Source: Cupriavidus phytohabitans (GTDB lineage: Bacteria; Pseudomonadota; Gammaproteobacteria; Burkholderiales; Burkholderiaceae). From it: a DNA stretch of 64,000 nucleotides. Both the position numbers and the translations under genes were made by a program. Under the pieces are notes generated by a model. It was given only the letters and a program-made list of their open reading frames with translations, searched no databases and had not been told where the DNA came from. Position 1 is the first letter of the stretch; each line of letters begins with the position of its first letter. Where the stretch lies: positions 1 through 64,000 of the forward strand of contig NZ_AUFE01000040.1 in NCBI RefSeq assembly GCF_000426345.1, written 5' to 3'. Below, one piece after another: positions 22,671 to 31,887 of this stretch.

Positions 22671-24374
22671 TCAGAGTACGTCGCCGGCGTGGTCGGCCAG
22701 GCGCGAGCGCTCGCCGCGCGCGAGTGTGATATGCCCGCTGTGGCTCCAGCCCTTGAAGCGGTCCACCACGTAGGTCAGGCCGGACGAACCTTCGGTCAGG
22801 TACGGCGTGTCGATCTGCGCGATATTGCCCAGGCAGATGATCTTGGTACCGGGGCCCGCGCGCGTCACCAGCGTCTTCATCTGCTTTGGCGTCAGGTTCT
22901 GCGCCTCGTCGATGATGACGAACTTGTTGACGAAGGTGCGGCCGCGCATGAAGTTCATGCTCTTGACCTTGATGCGCGAGCGGATCAGCTCCTGCGTGGC
23001 GGCGCGGCCCCAGTCGCCGGCGCTGTCATCGCTCTTCTGCAGCACTTCGAGGTTGTCGTCGAATGCGCCCATCCACGGCTGCATCTTCTCTTCCTCGGTC
23101 CCGGGCAGAAAGCCGATGTCCTCGCCGACCGGCACGGTGGCGCGGGTGACGATGATCTCGTTGTAGAGCTTCTGGTCGAGCACCTGCTCCAGCCCAGCCG
23201 CCAGTGCCAGCAGCGTCTTGCCGGTACCGGCCTGGCCCAGCAGCGTGACGAAGTCGATATCCGGATTCATCAGCAGGTTGAGCGCGAAGTTCTGCTCGCG
23301 GTTGCGCGCGGTCACGCTCCACACATTGTTCTTGTGGTGCGTGTAGTCCTTGAGCGTCTGCAGCAGCGCGGTCTTGCCGTTGATTTCCTTGACCTGCGCA
23401 TACAGAGGCAGGCTGCCGTCGACCGGTTCCAGGTAGACAAACTGGTTGACCAGGAAAGAGGGCACCAGCGGGCCGGTCAGGCGGTAGAACATTGCGCCGG
23501 ACTTGGGATCCTGCCAGCTTTCCACGCCCTTGCCGTGCCTGGCCCAGAACTCGCCGGGCAACTGCATCACGCCGGCGTAGAGCAGGTCCTTGTCTTCCAG
23601 GACCTGGTCGTTGTAGTAGTCCTCCGCCGGCAGGCCGAGTGCGCGCGCCTTGATGCGCATGTTGATGTCTTTGGACACCAGCACGACCTGGCGCTCGGGG
23701 TATTGCTGCTGCAACGCGCTGACCACGCCCAGGATCTGGTTGTCGGCCTTGCCCTGCGGCAGGCCCTCGGGCAGCTTGATATCGTTCAGCCGCGTCTGGA
23801 AGAACAGCTTGCCCTGCGCGTCGCGGTTGCCAAGCTTTTCCAGCGGCAAGCCTTCGTCGAGTACGCCGTCGGTGCCGCCCACCAGCGAATCGAGCGTGCG
23901 GCTGACCATGCGCGCGTTGCGCGCGACTTCGCTCATGCCCTTCTTGTGGTTGTCCAGTTCTTCGAGCGTCATCATCGGCAGATAGATGTCGTGTTCCTCG
24001 AAGCGGAAGAGCGAGGTCGGGTCGTGCATCAGCACGTTGGTGTCGAGCACGAACAGCTTGCTCGGGCCTTCGGCCTTGCGCGCGCGGCGGGAGGTGCCGG
24101 CCACGGGCTTGACCAGGCTGACCGGCGGGGCGCTGGCCGTGGGCGCGGGCCCGGCCGGGGTTTCGGTGCTGCGGGCGCGGGTACCACCGGCGGCGCGTGC
24201 CTTCACGGCAGGCGCCTTGGCCTCGCCGGTTTCCAGCAATGCCACGCGCTCGAGTGCCGGCACAGGTTTCTTCGACTGTGTGGCGGACTTGGCCTTGGGC
24301 ACCGCGGAGACCGGAGCGAATTCGCTCGGGTCCAGCAATTGGGCAGGCTTGGCGGGCATGGTAGGCAGCGGCAT
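22671..24374 (-). CDS. PIN-PhoH family ATPase/ribonuclease
   Basis: A 567-residue two-domain protein. After a low-complexity Ala/Pro-rich N-terminus (1-105), a PIN nuclease domain begins L-F-V-L-D-T-N-V-L-M-H-D-P with acidic residues following. The PhoH ATPase domain has Walker A L-G-Q-A-G-T-G-K-T near residue 380 and Walker B V-I-I-D-E-A-Q-N-L. PhoH2-type proteins are RNA helicase/nucleases in other bacteria. A terminator lies between this gene and the peroxiredoxin gene upstream. A very long frame on the opposite strand is a shadow. Confidence 0.9.
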   Translation of the reverse strand: MPLPTMPAKPAQLLDPSEFAPVSAVPKAKSATQSKKPVPALERVALLETGEAKAPAVKARAAGGTRARSTETPAGPAPTASAPPVSLVKPVAGTSRRARKAEGPSKLFVLDTNVLMHDPTSLFRFEEHDIYLPMMTLEELDNHKKGMSEVARNARMVSRTLDSLVGGTDGVLDEGLPLEKLGNRDAQGKLFFQTRLNDIKLPEGLPQGKADNQILGVVSALQQQYPERQVVLVSKDINMRIKARALGLPAEDYYNDQVLEDKDLLYAGVMQLPGEFWARHGKGVESWQDPKSGAMFYRLTGPLVPSFLVNQFVYLEPVDGSLPLYAQVKEINGKTALLQTLKDYTHHKNNVWSVTARNREQNFALNLLMNPDIDFVTLLGQAGTGKTLLALAAGLEQVLDQKLYNEIIVTRATVPVGEDIGFLPGTEEEKMQPWMGAFDDNLEVLQKSDDSAGDWGRAATQELIRSRIKVKSMNFMRGRTFVNKFVIIDEAQNLTPKQMKTLVTRAGPGTKIICLGNIAQIDTPYLTEGSSGLTYVVDRFKGWSHSGHITLARGERSRLADHAGDVL

Positions 24375-24504
24375 GCTTGGCTTTCCTTTCAGGGGGACGA
24401 GAGAGGGGCTAAGGCGTCCGTGCCGCGACGCGCAACTGCGTCGTGGTCAGGGACCGGGGCATGCATGCGCGAGGCACCCGGCGCGGACAGGCATGAGCGC
24501 AAAC

Positions 24505-24541
24505 AAAAAAGCCGCCATGCCTGCATAACAGGGTTGGCGGC
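24505..24541 (-). terminator. Intrinsic terminator after the peroxiredoxin gene
   Basis: On the minus strand, GCCGCCAACCC ... GGCATGGCGGC is followed by TTTTTTG. It lies 210 bases after the peroxiredoxin stop and before the PhoH gene. The remaining bases between 24,542 and 24,749 show no gene. Confidence 0.75.
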
Positions 24542-24749
24542 TTCTTTGCGGACCGGCGGCACGGCAGGTCCGCGACCGGCCTGTGGCGCGAACCGCCTGG
24601 GCCGGGAAGTCGAATCAGCGTGGCATCCGGAATCTGAACTCATTACGGGCCAATGTATCCGAAGGCCCCGGGTTTGGCAATTGGGTTTGCCAACCCTTTG
24701 CGGCGCCGGCTGTACGCTGTGTCGCAGGCACGCAAAAACGCGCAAGACC

Positions 24750-25214
24750 TCAGATGGCGCGCACCAGTTCCAGGATTTCGTCGACATGGTTCGGCACCTT
24801 GATGCCGCGCAGCTCGTGCCGCAGGATGCCCTTGCCGTCGATGACAAAGGTGCTGCGCTCGATGCCGCGGTACTCCTTGCCATAAAGCTTTTTCATCTTG
24901 ATGACATCGAACAGCGAGCACACCGCTTCGTCGGCATCGGAGATCAGTTCGAACGGCAGCTCGAGCTTGGCCTTGAAGTTCTCGTGCGAGCGGATGCTGT
25001 CGCGCGAGATGCCGAAGACCTGCACGCCAGCCTTGGTGAAATCGTCATACTGGTCGCGGAAGTTCATGGCCTCCGTGGTGCAACCCGGCGTGTTGTCCTT
25101 CGGGTAGAAGTACAGCACCACCGTCTTGCCGCGGAAGTCGGCAAGGCGGAAGGTAGCGTCGCCGGTCATCGGCGCGCTGAAGTCGGGTACGGCCTTGTTG
25201 AGACTGATCGTCAT
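24750..25214 (-). CDS. bcp: Peroxiredoxin, BCP/PrxQ type
   Basis: A 154-residue thiol peroxidase. Peroxidatic Cys45 is in D-N-T-P-G-C-T-T-E-A. The usual second cysteine five residues later (Cys50 in E. coli) is replaced by Met, while Cys99 in E-A-V-C-S-L could resolve the sulfenate as in the alpha-3 subgroup. Cytoplasmic; reduced by thioredoxin. Single gene, divergent from nothing nearby. Confidence 0.9.
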   Translation of the reverse strand: MTISLNKAVPDFSAPMTGDATFRLADFRGKTVVLYFYPKDNTPGCTTEAMNFRDQYDDFTKAGVQVFGISRDSIRSHENFKAKLELPFELISDADEAVCSLFDVIKMKKLYGKEYRGIERSTFVIDGKGILRHELRGIKVPNHVDEILELVRAI

Positions 25215-25356
25215 TCTTGTGGCTCCTGGGCAAGGGGCAGGGTGATTCGGGAAGGGGGGGCTGCCACCTTAGCGGGAGCAGATTGGGGCGCGCCCCCGGA
25301 CTTCAAGCGTGCCGTGGGCTCAACTTGCGTGGGCGCCGGGCGATCCTGCTTCGGCG

Positions 25357-25746
25357 TCAGGCAGCGTCGGCAGCCGGTTCGAGCAGCAGCACCGCAGCCA
25401 CCTTGCGGCCCTCGGCCATCAGGATGTTGTAGGTGCGGCAGGCGGCCTGCATGTCCATCGCGTCGACGCCCACATGGCGGCGCGACAGCGACGCGGTCAG
25501 GCGCGGATGCGGGAAGCGCAGGCGGGAGCCTGTGCCGAGCAGCACGACTTCGGGCCCGAGTTCGGCCAGTTGCTCGAAATGAACCGGCTCCAGGTCTTCG
25601 AAGCGGCTCACCGGCCAGGGCCGGATCTCGCCTTCCGGCATGACCAGGATCGAGGTGGTGTGGCGGACGAGGTTGATCTCGATGTAGTCAGGCCCATAGG
25701 CCGTGACGGTATTCAGCGACGGGGTCTGGTCGGCGTGGAGTTTCAC
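25357..25746 (-). CDS. Mth938-like domain protein
   Basis: A 129-residue protein starting at GTG 25746 (K-L-H-A-D-Q). It matches the Mth938/NDUFAF3-like fold family: Y-G-P-D-Y-I-E-I-N, then G-P-E-V-V-L-L-G-T-G-S-R-L-R-F-P and A-C-R-T-Y-N-I-L-M-A-E-G-R-K-V-A-A. The bacterial role is unknown; mitochondrial relatives help assemble complex I. Longer starts in this frame run antisense through the aminotransferase gene and are not credible. Confidence 0.8.
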   Translation of the reverse strand: MKLHADQTPSLNTVTAYGPDYIEINLVRHTTSILVMPEGEIRPWPVSRFEDLEPVHFEQLAELGPEVVLLGTGSRLRFPHPRLTASLSRRHVGVDAMDMQAACRTYNILMAEGRKVAAVLLLEPAADAA

Positions 25747-26100
25747 TTGGGGGCCTCTGCGGCGACCGCCGCCGGTTGCCTGGCCGGCCCGTGGGGCGGA
25801 TGGCCGACAGCGCGGGCGGACGTGGTGTGACGGGCAGGACAGGCGCAGGGGCGGGCACTGGCCCGCAGTCGCTTGCCGTACGCGCCGCTGGCGTACGCTG
25901 CAATGCAAGAATCCCTGCCGAAGTCTGTCATAATCCGATAAATTATAGCTTTTGCCTCCCTGTTTGCCACGCCCGGGCCACGTCCGCGTTGCATTGCAGC
26001 GGACGGTGCCTCCGCGTTCGTTCAGATTTAGCCAGATATTCTGCCCGGTGCCGCCGACGCGGCACACTATCCCTGCCCGACAGCCTGCCCCGACATTGCC

Positions 26101-27336
26101 GTGAAACCCATCCAGAAATCCAACAAACTCAATAACGTTTGCTACGACATCCGCGGTCCGGTGCTGGAAAAGGCCAAGCAGATGGAGGAAGAAGGGCACA
26201 AGATCATCAAGCTGAATATCGGCAACCTGGCCGTATTCGGTTTTGACGCGCCGGAAGAGATTCAGCAGGACATGATGCGAAACCTGCCGAATTCGGCAGG
26301 TTATTCCGATTCCAAGGGCATTTTCGCTGCACGTAAGGCGATCATGCACTATACCCAGCAAAAAAATATCGAAGGCGTTGGCCTGGACGATATTTATGTC
26401 GGCAACGGCGCCTCCGAACTGATCGTGATGGCGGTCAACGCGCTGCTCAACACCGGCGACGAAGTGCTGGTGCCGGCGCCCGACTACCCGCTGTGGACGG
26501 CCGCGGTCAGCCTGTCGGGCGGCACGCCGGTGCACTATATCTGCGACGAGGCCAACGAGTGGATGCCCGATCCGGCCGATATCCGCGCCCGCATCACGCC
26601 GCATACCAAGGCCATCGTCATCATCAACCCGAACAACCCCACCGGGGCGCTGTATTCGGATGAGCTCCTGCTCGAGATCGTTTCCATCGCGCGCGAGCAC
26701 GGCCTGATCATCTTCGCCGACGAGATCTACGACAAGGTCCTGTACGACGGCGTCACCCACACCTCGATCGCCTCGCTGTCGACCGACGTGCTGACGGTGA
26801 CCTTCAACGGCCTGTCCAAGAACTACCGCTCGTGCGGCTACCGCGCAGGCTGGATGGTGGTGTCGGGCGACAAGCGCCCGGCCATCGACTACATCGAAGG
26901 CCTGAACATGCTGTCGTCGATGCGCCTGTGCGCCAACGTGCCGGGCCAGTGGGCGATCCAGACCGCGCTGGGCGGCTACCAGAGCATCAACGACCTGGTT
27001 GCGGAAGGCGGGCGCCTGCGCCGCCAGCGCGACCTGGCCTATGAATTGATCACCGCGATCCCGGGCGTGACCTGCGTCAAGCCCAAGGCAGCGCTGTACC
27101 TGTTCCCGAAGCTGGACCTGTCGATGTACCCGGTGCAGGACGACCAGGAGTTCATCTATGAACTGCTGCAGGAGTCCAAGGTGCTGCTGGTGCAAGGCTC
27201 CGGCTTCAACTGGGCCAAGCCCGACCATTTCCGCATCGTGTTCCTGCCGCACGAGGAAGACCTGCGCGAGGCCATCAACCGCATCGCGCGCTTCCTCGAG
27301 GCGTACCGAAAACGCCACGGCAAGGCAGCGGCCTGA
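26101..27336 (+). CDS. PLP aminotransferase, AlaA/AlaC-like (glutamate-pyruvate type)
   Basis: A 411-residue fold-type I aminotransferase, probably making alanine from pyruvate and glutamate. It opens K-P-I-Q-K-S-N-K-L-N-N-V-C-Y-D-I-R-G-P, shared with AlaA. The PLP lysine is Lys240 in L-S-K-N-Y-R-S, and N-P-N-N-P-T-G-A is intact. The start is GTG 26101 because the conserved N-terminus requires it, although no clear ribosome site is seen. It lies 49 bases upstream of hom and is likely co-transcribed with hom and thrC. Substrate is inferred from similarity. Confidence 0.85.
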   Translation: MKPIQKSNKLNNVCYDIRGPVLEKAKQMEEEGHKIIKLNIGNLAVFGFDAPEEIQQDMMRNLPNSAGYSDSKGIFAARKAIMHYTQQKNIEGVGLDDIYVGNGASELIVMAVNALLNTGDEVLVPAPDYPLWTAAVSLSGGTPVHYICDEANEWMPDPADIRARITPHTKAIVIINPNNPTGALYSDELLLEIVSIAREHGLIIFADEIYDKVLYDGVTHTSIASLSTDVLTVTFNGLSKNYRSCGYRAGWMVVSGDKRPAIDYIEGLNMLSSMRLCANVPGQWAIQTALGGYQSINDLVAEGGRLRRQRDLAYELITAIPGVTCVKPKAALYLFPKLDLSMYPVQDDQEFIYELLQESKVLLVQGSGFNWAKPDHFRIVFLPHEEDLREAINRIARFLEAYRKRHGKAAA

Positions 27337-27385
27337 TTTCGCGGGCCGCGCCGCAACCCATCCTTAGCAACTCAGAAGATTGTCC

Positions 27386-28696
27386 ATGAACCCCATCAAA
27401 GTTGGCCTGCTCGGCATCGGTACCGTCGGTAGCGGCACGTTCAACGTGCTCAAGCGCAACCAGGAAGAAATTCGTCGCCGCGCCGGCCGCGGCATCGAGA
27501 TTGCCGTGGTGGCCGATCTCAACACCGAACGCGCGCGCGAACTGACCAACGGGGAAGTGGAGATCGTCAGCGACGCCAACGAGGTCGTCAACCGCCCCGA
27601 CATCGACATCGTCATCGAACTGATCGGCGGCTACGGCGTGGCGCGCGAACTGGTGCTCAAGGCCATCGAGAACGGCAAGCACGTGGTCACCGCCAACAAG
27701 GCGCTGCTGGCCGTGCATGGCAACGAGATCTTCGAAGCCGCGCGCAAGAAGGGCGTGATCGTGGCCTTCGAGGCCGCGGTCGCCGGCGGCATCCCCATCA
27801 TCAAGGCGCTGCGCGAGGGCCTGACCGCCAACCGCATCCAGTGGATCGCCGGCATCATCAACGGCACCACCAACTTCATCCTGTCCGAGATGCGCGACAA
27901 GGGCCTGGATTTCGACGTGGTCCTGAAGGAAGCGCAGCAGCTGGGCTATGCCGAGGCCGATCCCACGTTCGACATCGAGGGCGTCGATGCCGCGCACAAG
28001 GTCACGCTGATGAGCGCGATCGCGTTCGGCATGCCGGTGCAGTTCGACAAGGCCCACGTGGAAGGCATCACCAAGCTGTCCGCCACCGACATCAAGTACG
28101 CCGAGGAACTGGGCTACCGCATCAAGCTGCTGGGCATCACGCGCCGCCGTGAAGACGGCGTGGAGCTGCGCGTGCATCCGACGCTGGTGCCGGCCTCGCG
28201 CCTGATCGCCAACGTGGAAGGCGCGATGAACGCCGTGCTGGTGCAGGGCGACGCCGTGGGCGCGACGCTGTACTACGGCAAGGGCGCCGGCGCCGAGCCG
28301 ACCGCCTCGGCCGTGATCGCCGACCTGGTCGACGTGACCCGCCTGCACACCGCCGACCCGAACCACCGCGTGCCGCACCTGGCGTTCCAGCCGGACGAGC
28401 TGTCGAGCGTGCCGGTGCTGCCGATCGAAGAGATCAACAGCTCGTACTACCTGCGCATGCGCGTGGCCGACGAGACCGGCGTGCTGGCCGAGATCACCCG
28501 CATCCTGGCCGAGGGCGGCATCTCGATCGACGCCATGCTGCAGAAGGAATCGCGCGAAGGCGAGCCGCAGACCGACATCATCATCCTCACGCACATCACG
28601 CGCGAGAAGCACGTCAACGCCGCCATCGCCAAGATCGAGGCGCTGCCGACCGTGCTGTCCGCCGTGACGCGCCTGCGCATGGAAGAACTGAACTAA
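27386..28696 (+). CDS. hom: Homoserine dehydrogenase
   Basis: A 436-residue NAD(P)-dependent enzyme reducing aspartate semialdehyde to homoserine for threonine and methionine. It has the dinucleotide fold G-L-L-G-I-G-T-V-G-S-G near the start, the catalytic region G-I-I-N-G-T-T-N-F-I-L and D-P-T-F-D-I-E-G-V-D-A. A C-terminal ACT domain (Y-Y-L-R-M-R-V-A-D-E-T-G-V-L-A) implies threonine feedback. ATG 27386 is preferred to TTG 27380. thrC follows after 22 bases. Confidence 0.95.
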   Translation: MNPIKVGLLGIGTVGSGTFNVLKRNQEEIRRRAGRGIEIAVVADLNTERARELTNGEVEIVSDANEVVNRPDIDIVIELIGGYGVARELVLKAIENGKHVVTANKALLAVHGNEIFEAARKKGVIVAFEAAVAGGIPIIKALREGLTANRIQWIAGIINGTTNFILSEMRDKGLDFDVVLKEAQQLGYAEADPTFDIEGVDAAHKVTLMSAIAFGMPVQFDKAHVEGITKLSATDIKYAEELGYRIKLLGITRRREDGVELRVHPTLVPASRLIANVEGAMNAVLVQGDAVGATLYYGKGAGAEPTASAVIADLVDVTRLHTADPNHRVPHLAFQPDELSSVPVLPIEEINSSYYLRMRVADETGVLAEITRILAEGGISIDAMLQKESREGEPQTDIIILTHITREKHVNAAIAKIEALPTVLSAVTRLRMEELN

Positions 28697-28718
28697 GCGC
28701 AGCTACCGTACCGCACAC

Positions 28719-30167
28719 ATGAAATACCAGTCGACCCGCGGCCATGACATGCCGCAATCGTTCTCCGAGATCCTGCTCGGCGGCCTGGCCCCGGATGGCG
28801 GCCTGTACCTGCCGAAACAGTATCCGCAAGTCACGGCCGACGAGCTGGAGGCCTGGCGCAAGCTGCCATATGCCGACCTGGCTTATGAAATCCTGCGCAA
28901 GTTCTGCGACGACATTCCCGCCGAGGACCTGCGCGCGCTGACGCGCAAGACCTACACCGCCGAGGTGTACTGCAACGCGCGCGAGGGCGACAACACCGCC
29001 GACATCACGCCGCTGCGCACGCTGGGCGAAGAGGGCGGCACGAAGCTGCAACTGCTGGGCCTGTCCAACGGCCCGACGCTGGCCTTCAAGGACATGGCGA
29101 TGCAGCTGCTCGGCAACCTGTTCGAGTACGCGCTCGCCCGCGCCGGCCAGGAGCTGAACATCCTCGGCGCCACCTCCGGCGACACCGGCAGCGCCGCCGA
29201 ATACGCGATGCGCGGCAAGCGCGGCATCCGCGTGTTCATGCTGAGCCCGCACCGCAAGATGAGCGCGTTCCAGACCGCGCAGATGTTCAGCCTGCAGGAC
29301 CCCAACATCTTCAACATCGCCATCGAAGGCGTGTTCGATGACGCCCAGGACATCGTCAAGGCCGTCTCCAACGACCACGATTTCAAGGCGCGCCAGAAGA
29401 TCGGCACGGTCAACTCCATCAACTGGGCGCGCGTGGTGGCCCAGGTGGTGTACTACTTCAAGGGCTGGCTGCTCGCGACCGATGGCCCCGGCCAGAAGGT
29501 GTCGTTCTGTGTGCCGTCGGGCAACTTCGGCAATGTCTGCGCCGGCCATATCGCGCGCATGATGGGCCTGCCCATCGACAAGCTGGTGGTCGCCACCAAT
29601 GAGAACGATGTGCTCGACGAGTTCTTCCGCACCGGCGCCTACCGCGTGCGCAAGTCGTCCGAGACCTACCACACCTCCAGCCCGAGCATGGACATCTCCA
29701 AGGCCTCGAACTTCGAGCGCTTCGTGTTCGACCTGCTGGGCCAGGACGCCGGCAAGCTGGCCGCGCTGTTCCGCGACGTGGACGAGAAGGGCGGCTTCGA
29801 CCTGTCGGGCACGCCGGAATTCGACCGCATCCGCGGCGAGTTCGGCTTTGTCTCGGGCCGCAGCACGCACGAGGACCGGGTGGCGACCATCCGCGACATG
29901 TCGTCGCGCTATGGCATCACCATCGATACCCACACCGCCGATGGCGTCAAGGTGGCGCGAGAGCATCTCAGTGCCGGCGTGCCGATGGTGGTGCTGGAAA
30001 CCGCGCTGCCGGCCAAGTTCGCCGACACCATCCGCGAGGCGCTTGGGCACGAGCCGGAGCGTCCGGCCAGGTTCGAAGGCATCGAGAGCCTGCCGCAGCG
30101 CTTTGAAGTGATGCCGGCCGACGCCGCCAAGGTCAAGGCCTATATCGCCGGCCGCACCGGCCTGTAA
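28719..30167 (+). CDS. thrC: Threonine synthase
   Basis: A 482-residue PLP enzyme converting phosphohomoserine to threonine. Length and N-terminus (Y-Q-S-T-R-G) fit the long ThrC class. The PLP lysine is Lys124 in L-A-F-K-D-M-A-M-Q, and the phosphate-binding G-A-T-S-G-D-T-G-S-A is present. Last gene of the aminotransferase-hom-thrC cluster. Confidence 0.95.
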   Translation: MKYQSTRGHDMPQSFSEILLGGLAPDGGLYLPKQYPQVTADELEAWRKLPYADLAYEILRKFCDDIPAEDLRALTRKTYTAEVYCNAREGDNTADITPLRTLGEEGGTKLQLLGLSNGPTLAFKDMAMQLLGNLFEYALARAGQELNILGATSGDTGSAAEYAMRGKRGIRVFMLSPHRKMSAFQTAQMFSLQDPNIFNIAIEGVFDDAQDIVKAVSNDHDFKARQKIGTVNSINWARVVAQVVYYFKGWLLATDGPGQKVSFCVPSGNFGNVCAGHIARMMGLPIDKLVVATNENDVLDEFFRTGAYRVRKSSETYHTSSPSMDISKASNFERFVFDLLGQDAGKLAALFRDVDEKGGFDLSGTPEFDRIRGEFGFVSGRSTHEDRVATIRDMSSRYGITIDTHTADGVKVAREHLSAGVPMVVLETALPAKFADTIREALGHEPERPARFEGIESLPQRFEVMPADAAKVKAYIAGRTGL

Positions 30168-30254
30168 GCGCGTCGGCGCCATGGGCACGCTGCGGCACCG
30201 CGGCGTGCCGTGTCCGCGCCAACTCGCTACAATCTGGCTGCGGGCCCGATGCTC

Positions 30255-30307
30255 GGCCCCCGTATTGCTTTCCCCCTCATGGGTGGAGGCAATACGCGGG
30301 CCGTTTT
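30255..30307 (+). terminator. Terminator or leader hairpin between thrC and moeA
   Basis: GGCCCCCGTATTGC (30255-30268) pairs with GCAATACGCGGGCC (30289-30302) over 14 bases with one mismatch, then GTTTTTC. It should end the thrC transcript. Because moeA starts only 44 bases later, it could instead act in the moeA leader. Confidence 0.7.
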
Positions 30308-30350
30308 TCATGGGCAGCCAACCCTCTTCGCACACTGTGCACATCGCACC

Positions 30351-31592
30351 ATGACCCAAGCCGCAGCACCTTCCCGTCCCCCGATGCTGACCATGGCCCA
30401 GGCGCTCGATGCGCTGCTGTCGGCCGCGCGCCCGCTGGCGCAGGCGGAGCAGGTCGACACGCTTGACGCCAACGGCCGCGTGCTGGCCGCGCCCGTGACC
30501 AGCACGCTGCGCGTGCCGCCGGCGGACAACACTTCGATGGATGGCTACGCCATGCGCGCCGCCGACATCCCGGCAGGGGGTACGCGGCTGCGCGTGTCGC
30601 AGCGGATTCCGGCGGGGCATGTCGGTTCCGAACTGCAGCCCGGCACCGCCGCGCGCATCTTCACCGGCGGCCTGATCCCGCCGGGTGCCGACGCGGTCGT
30701 GATGCAGGAACAATGCACGGCGGAAGGCGAGGACGTGATCGTCAACCATGTGCCGCAATCCGGTGAATGGATCCGGCGCGCGGGTGAGGACATCGAGGCC
30801 GGCAGCGTGATCCTGCCCGCGGGCACGCGACTGACGCCGCAGGCGCTGGGCCTGGCCGCGTCGGTCGGCCAGGCGAAGCTGGACGTGGTGCGCCGCGTGC
30901 GCGTCGCGGTGTTCTTCACCGGCGATGAACTGGCGATGCCGGGCGAGCCGCTCAAGCCGGGCGCGATCTACAACTCGAATCGCTTCACGCTGCGCGGCTT
31001 GCTGGAAAACCTGGGCTGCGAGGTCAGCGACTTAGGCATCGTGCCCGATACGCTGGCCGCCACGCGGGAGACGCTGCGCCGTGCGGCGCAGGGGCACGAC
31101 CTGATCATCACTTCGGGCGGGGTGTCGGTCGGCGAGGAAGACCATATCAAGCCCGCGGTCGAAGCCGAAGGGCGCCTAGACATGTGGCAGATCGCGATCA
31201 AGCCGGGCAAGCCGCTGGCGTTCGGCCAGGTCACCGGCGCGGGCGCCAACCCGGCGTTCTTCCTGGGATTGCCGGGCAACCCGGTGTCGAGCTTCGTCAC
31301 CTTCCTGCTGTTCGTGCGTCCTTTCATCCTGCGCCTGCAGGGCGTGGCCGACGTGGCGCCGCGCCGCCTGCCGCTGCGCGCCGATTTCGAGCTGAAGAAG
31401 GGCGACCGCCGCAACGAGTTCCTGCGCGCGCGCATCAACCGCGAAGGCGGACTGGACCTGTTCTCCAACCAGAGCTCCGGCGTGCTCACGTCCACGGTAT
31501 GGGGCGACGGGCTGATCGACAACCCGCCCCACCAGGCCATCGCGCGCGGCGATACCGTGCAGTTCATCCCGTTTGACGGCCTGCTTGCATAG
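30351..31592 (+). CDS. moeA: Molybdopterin molybdenumtransferase MoeA
   Basis: A 413-residue enzyme inserting molybdate into adenylylated molybdopterin. It shows P-P-A-D-N-T-S-M-D-G-Y-A near the start, R-I-F-T-G-G-x-I-P-x-G-A-D-A-V, S-N-R-F-T-L and the MPT-binding I-I-T-S-G-G-V-S-V-G-E-E-D, then the C-terminal G-L-P-G-N-P-V-S. ATG 30351 gives the family length; the frame is open upstream through the terminator hairpin. moaD and moaE follow. Confidence 0.9.
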   Translation: MTQAAAPSRPPMLTMAQALDALLSAARPLAQAEQVDTLDANGRVLAAPVTSTLRVPPADNTSMDGYAMRAADIPAGGTRLRVSQRIPAGHVGSELQPGTAARIFTGGLIPPGADAVVMQEQCTAEGEDVIVNHVPQSGEWIRRAGEDIEAGSVILPAGTRLTPQALGLAASVGQAKLDVVRRVRVAVFFTGDELAMPGEPLKPGAIYNSNRFTLRGLLENLGCEVSDLGIVPDTLAATRETLRRAAQGHDLIITSGGVSVGEEDHIKPAVEAEGRLDMWQIAIKPGKPLAFGQVTGAGANPAFFLGLPGNPVSSFVTFLLFVRPFILRLQGVADVAPRRLPLRADFELKKGDRRNEFLRARINREGGLDLFSNQSSGVLTSTVWGDGLIDNPPHQAIARGDTVQFIPFDGLLA

Positions 31593-31628
31593 CCGGCCCG
31601 CATTACCAGCAAGTACACAGAGGCAGTC

Positions 31629-31886
31629 ATGACCATCGAACTACGATTCTTCGCCAGCGTGCGCGAACAGCTCGGCGTGGCCGAGGAGCGCGCCGAGGTG
31701 CCGGCCGAGGTGCGCACCGTGGGCGAGCTGCGCCAGTGGCTGCGCCAGCGCGGCGGCGCCTGGGCCGAGACCCTGGCCGAAGGCCGCGCGCTGCGTATGG
31801 CGGTCGACCACGCGGTGGCGCGCCCCGATACGGCGATCACCGATGGCTGTGAAGTGGCATTCTTTCCGCCAGTTACCGGAGGCTGA
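31629..31886 (+). CDS. moaD: Molybdopterin synthase small subunit MoaD
   Basis: An 85-residue ubiquitin-like sulfur carrier ending in the required G-G (P-P-V-T-G-G). It donates sulfur, as a C-terminal thiocarboxylate, to precursor Z together with MoaE, whose gene starts 2 bases after its stop. Confidence 0.93.
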   Translation: MTIELRFFASVREQLGVAEERAEVPAEVRTVGELRQWLRQRGGAWAETLAEGRALRMAVDHAVARPDTAITDGCEVAFFPPVTGG

Positions 31887-31887
31887 G

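Noticed and set aside
22599..25643. 1014-residue open frame on the plus strand
   Set aside because: It runs antisense through PhoH and the peroxiredoxin, has no domain and is a GC-rich shadow.
28614..30758. 714-residue open frame opposite thrC and moeA
   Set aside because: It is a shadow of two firmly identified genes on the other strand.
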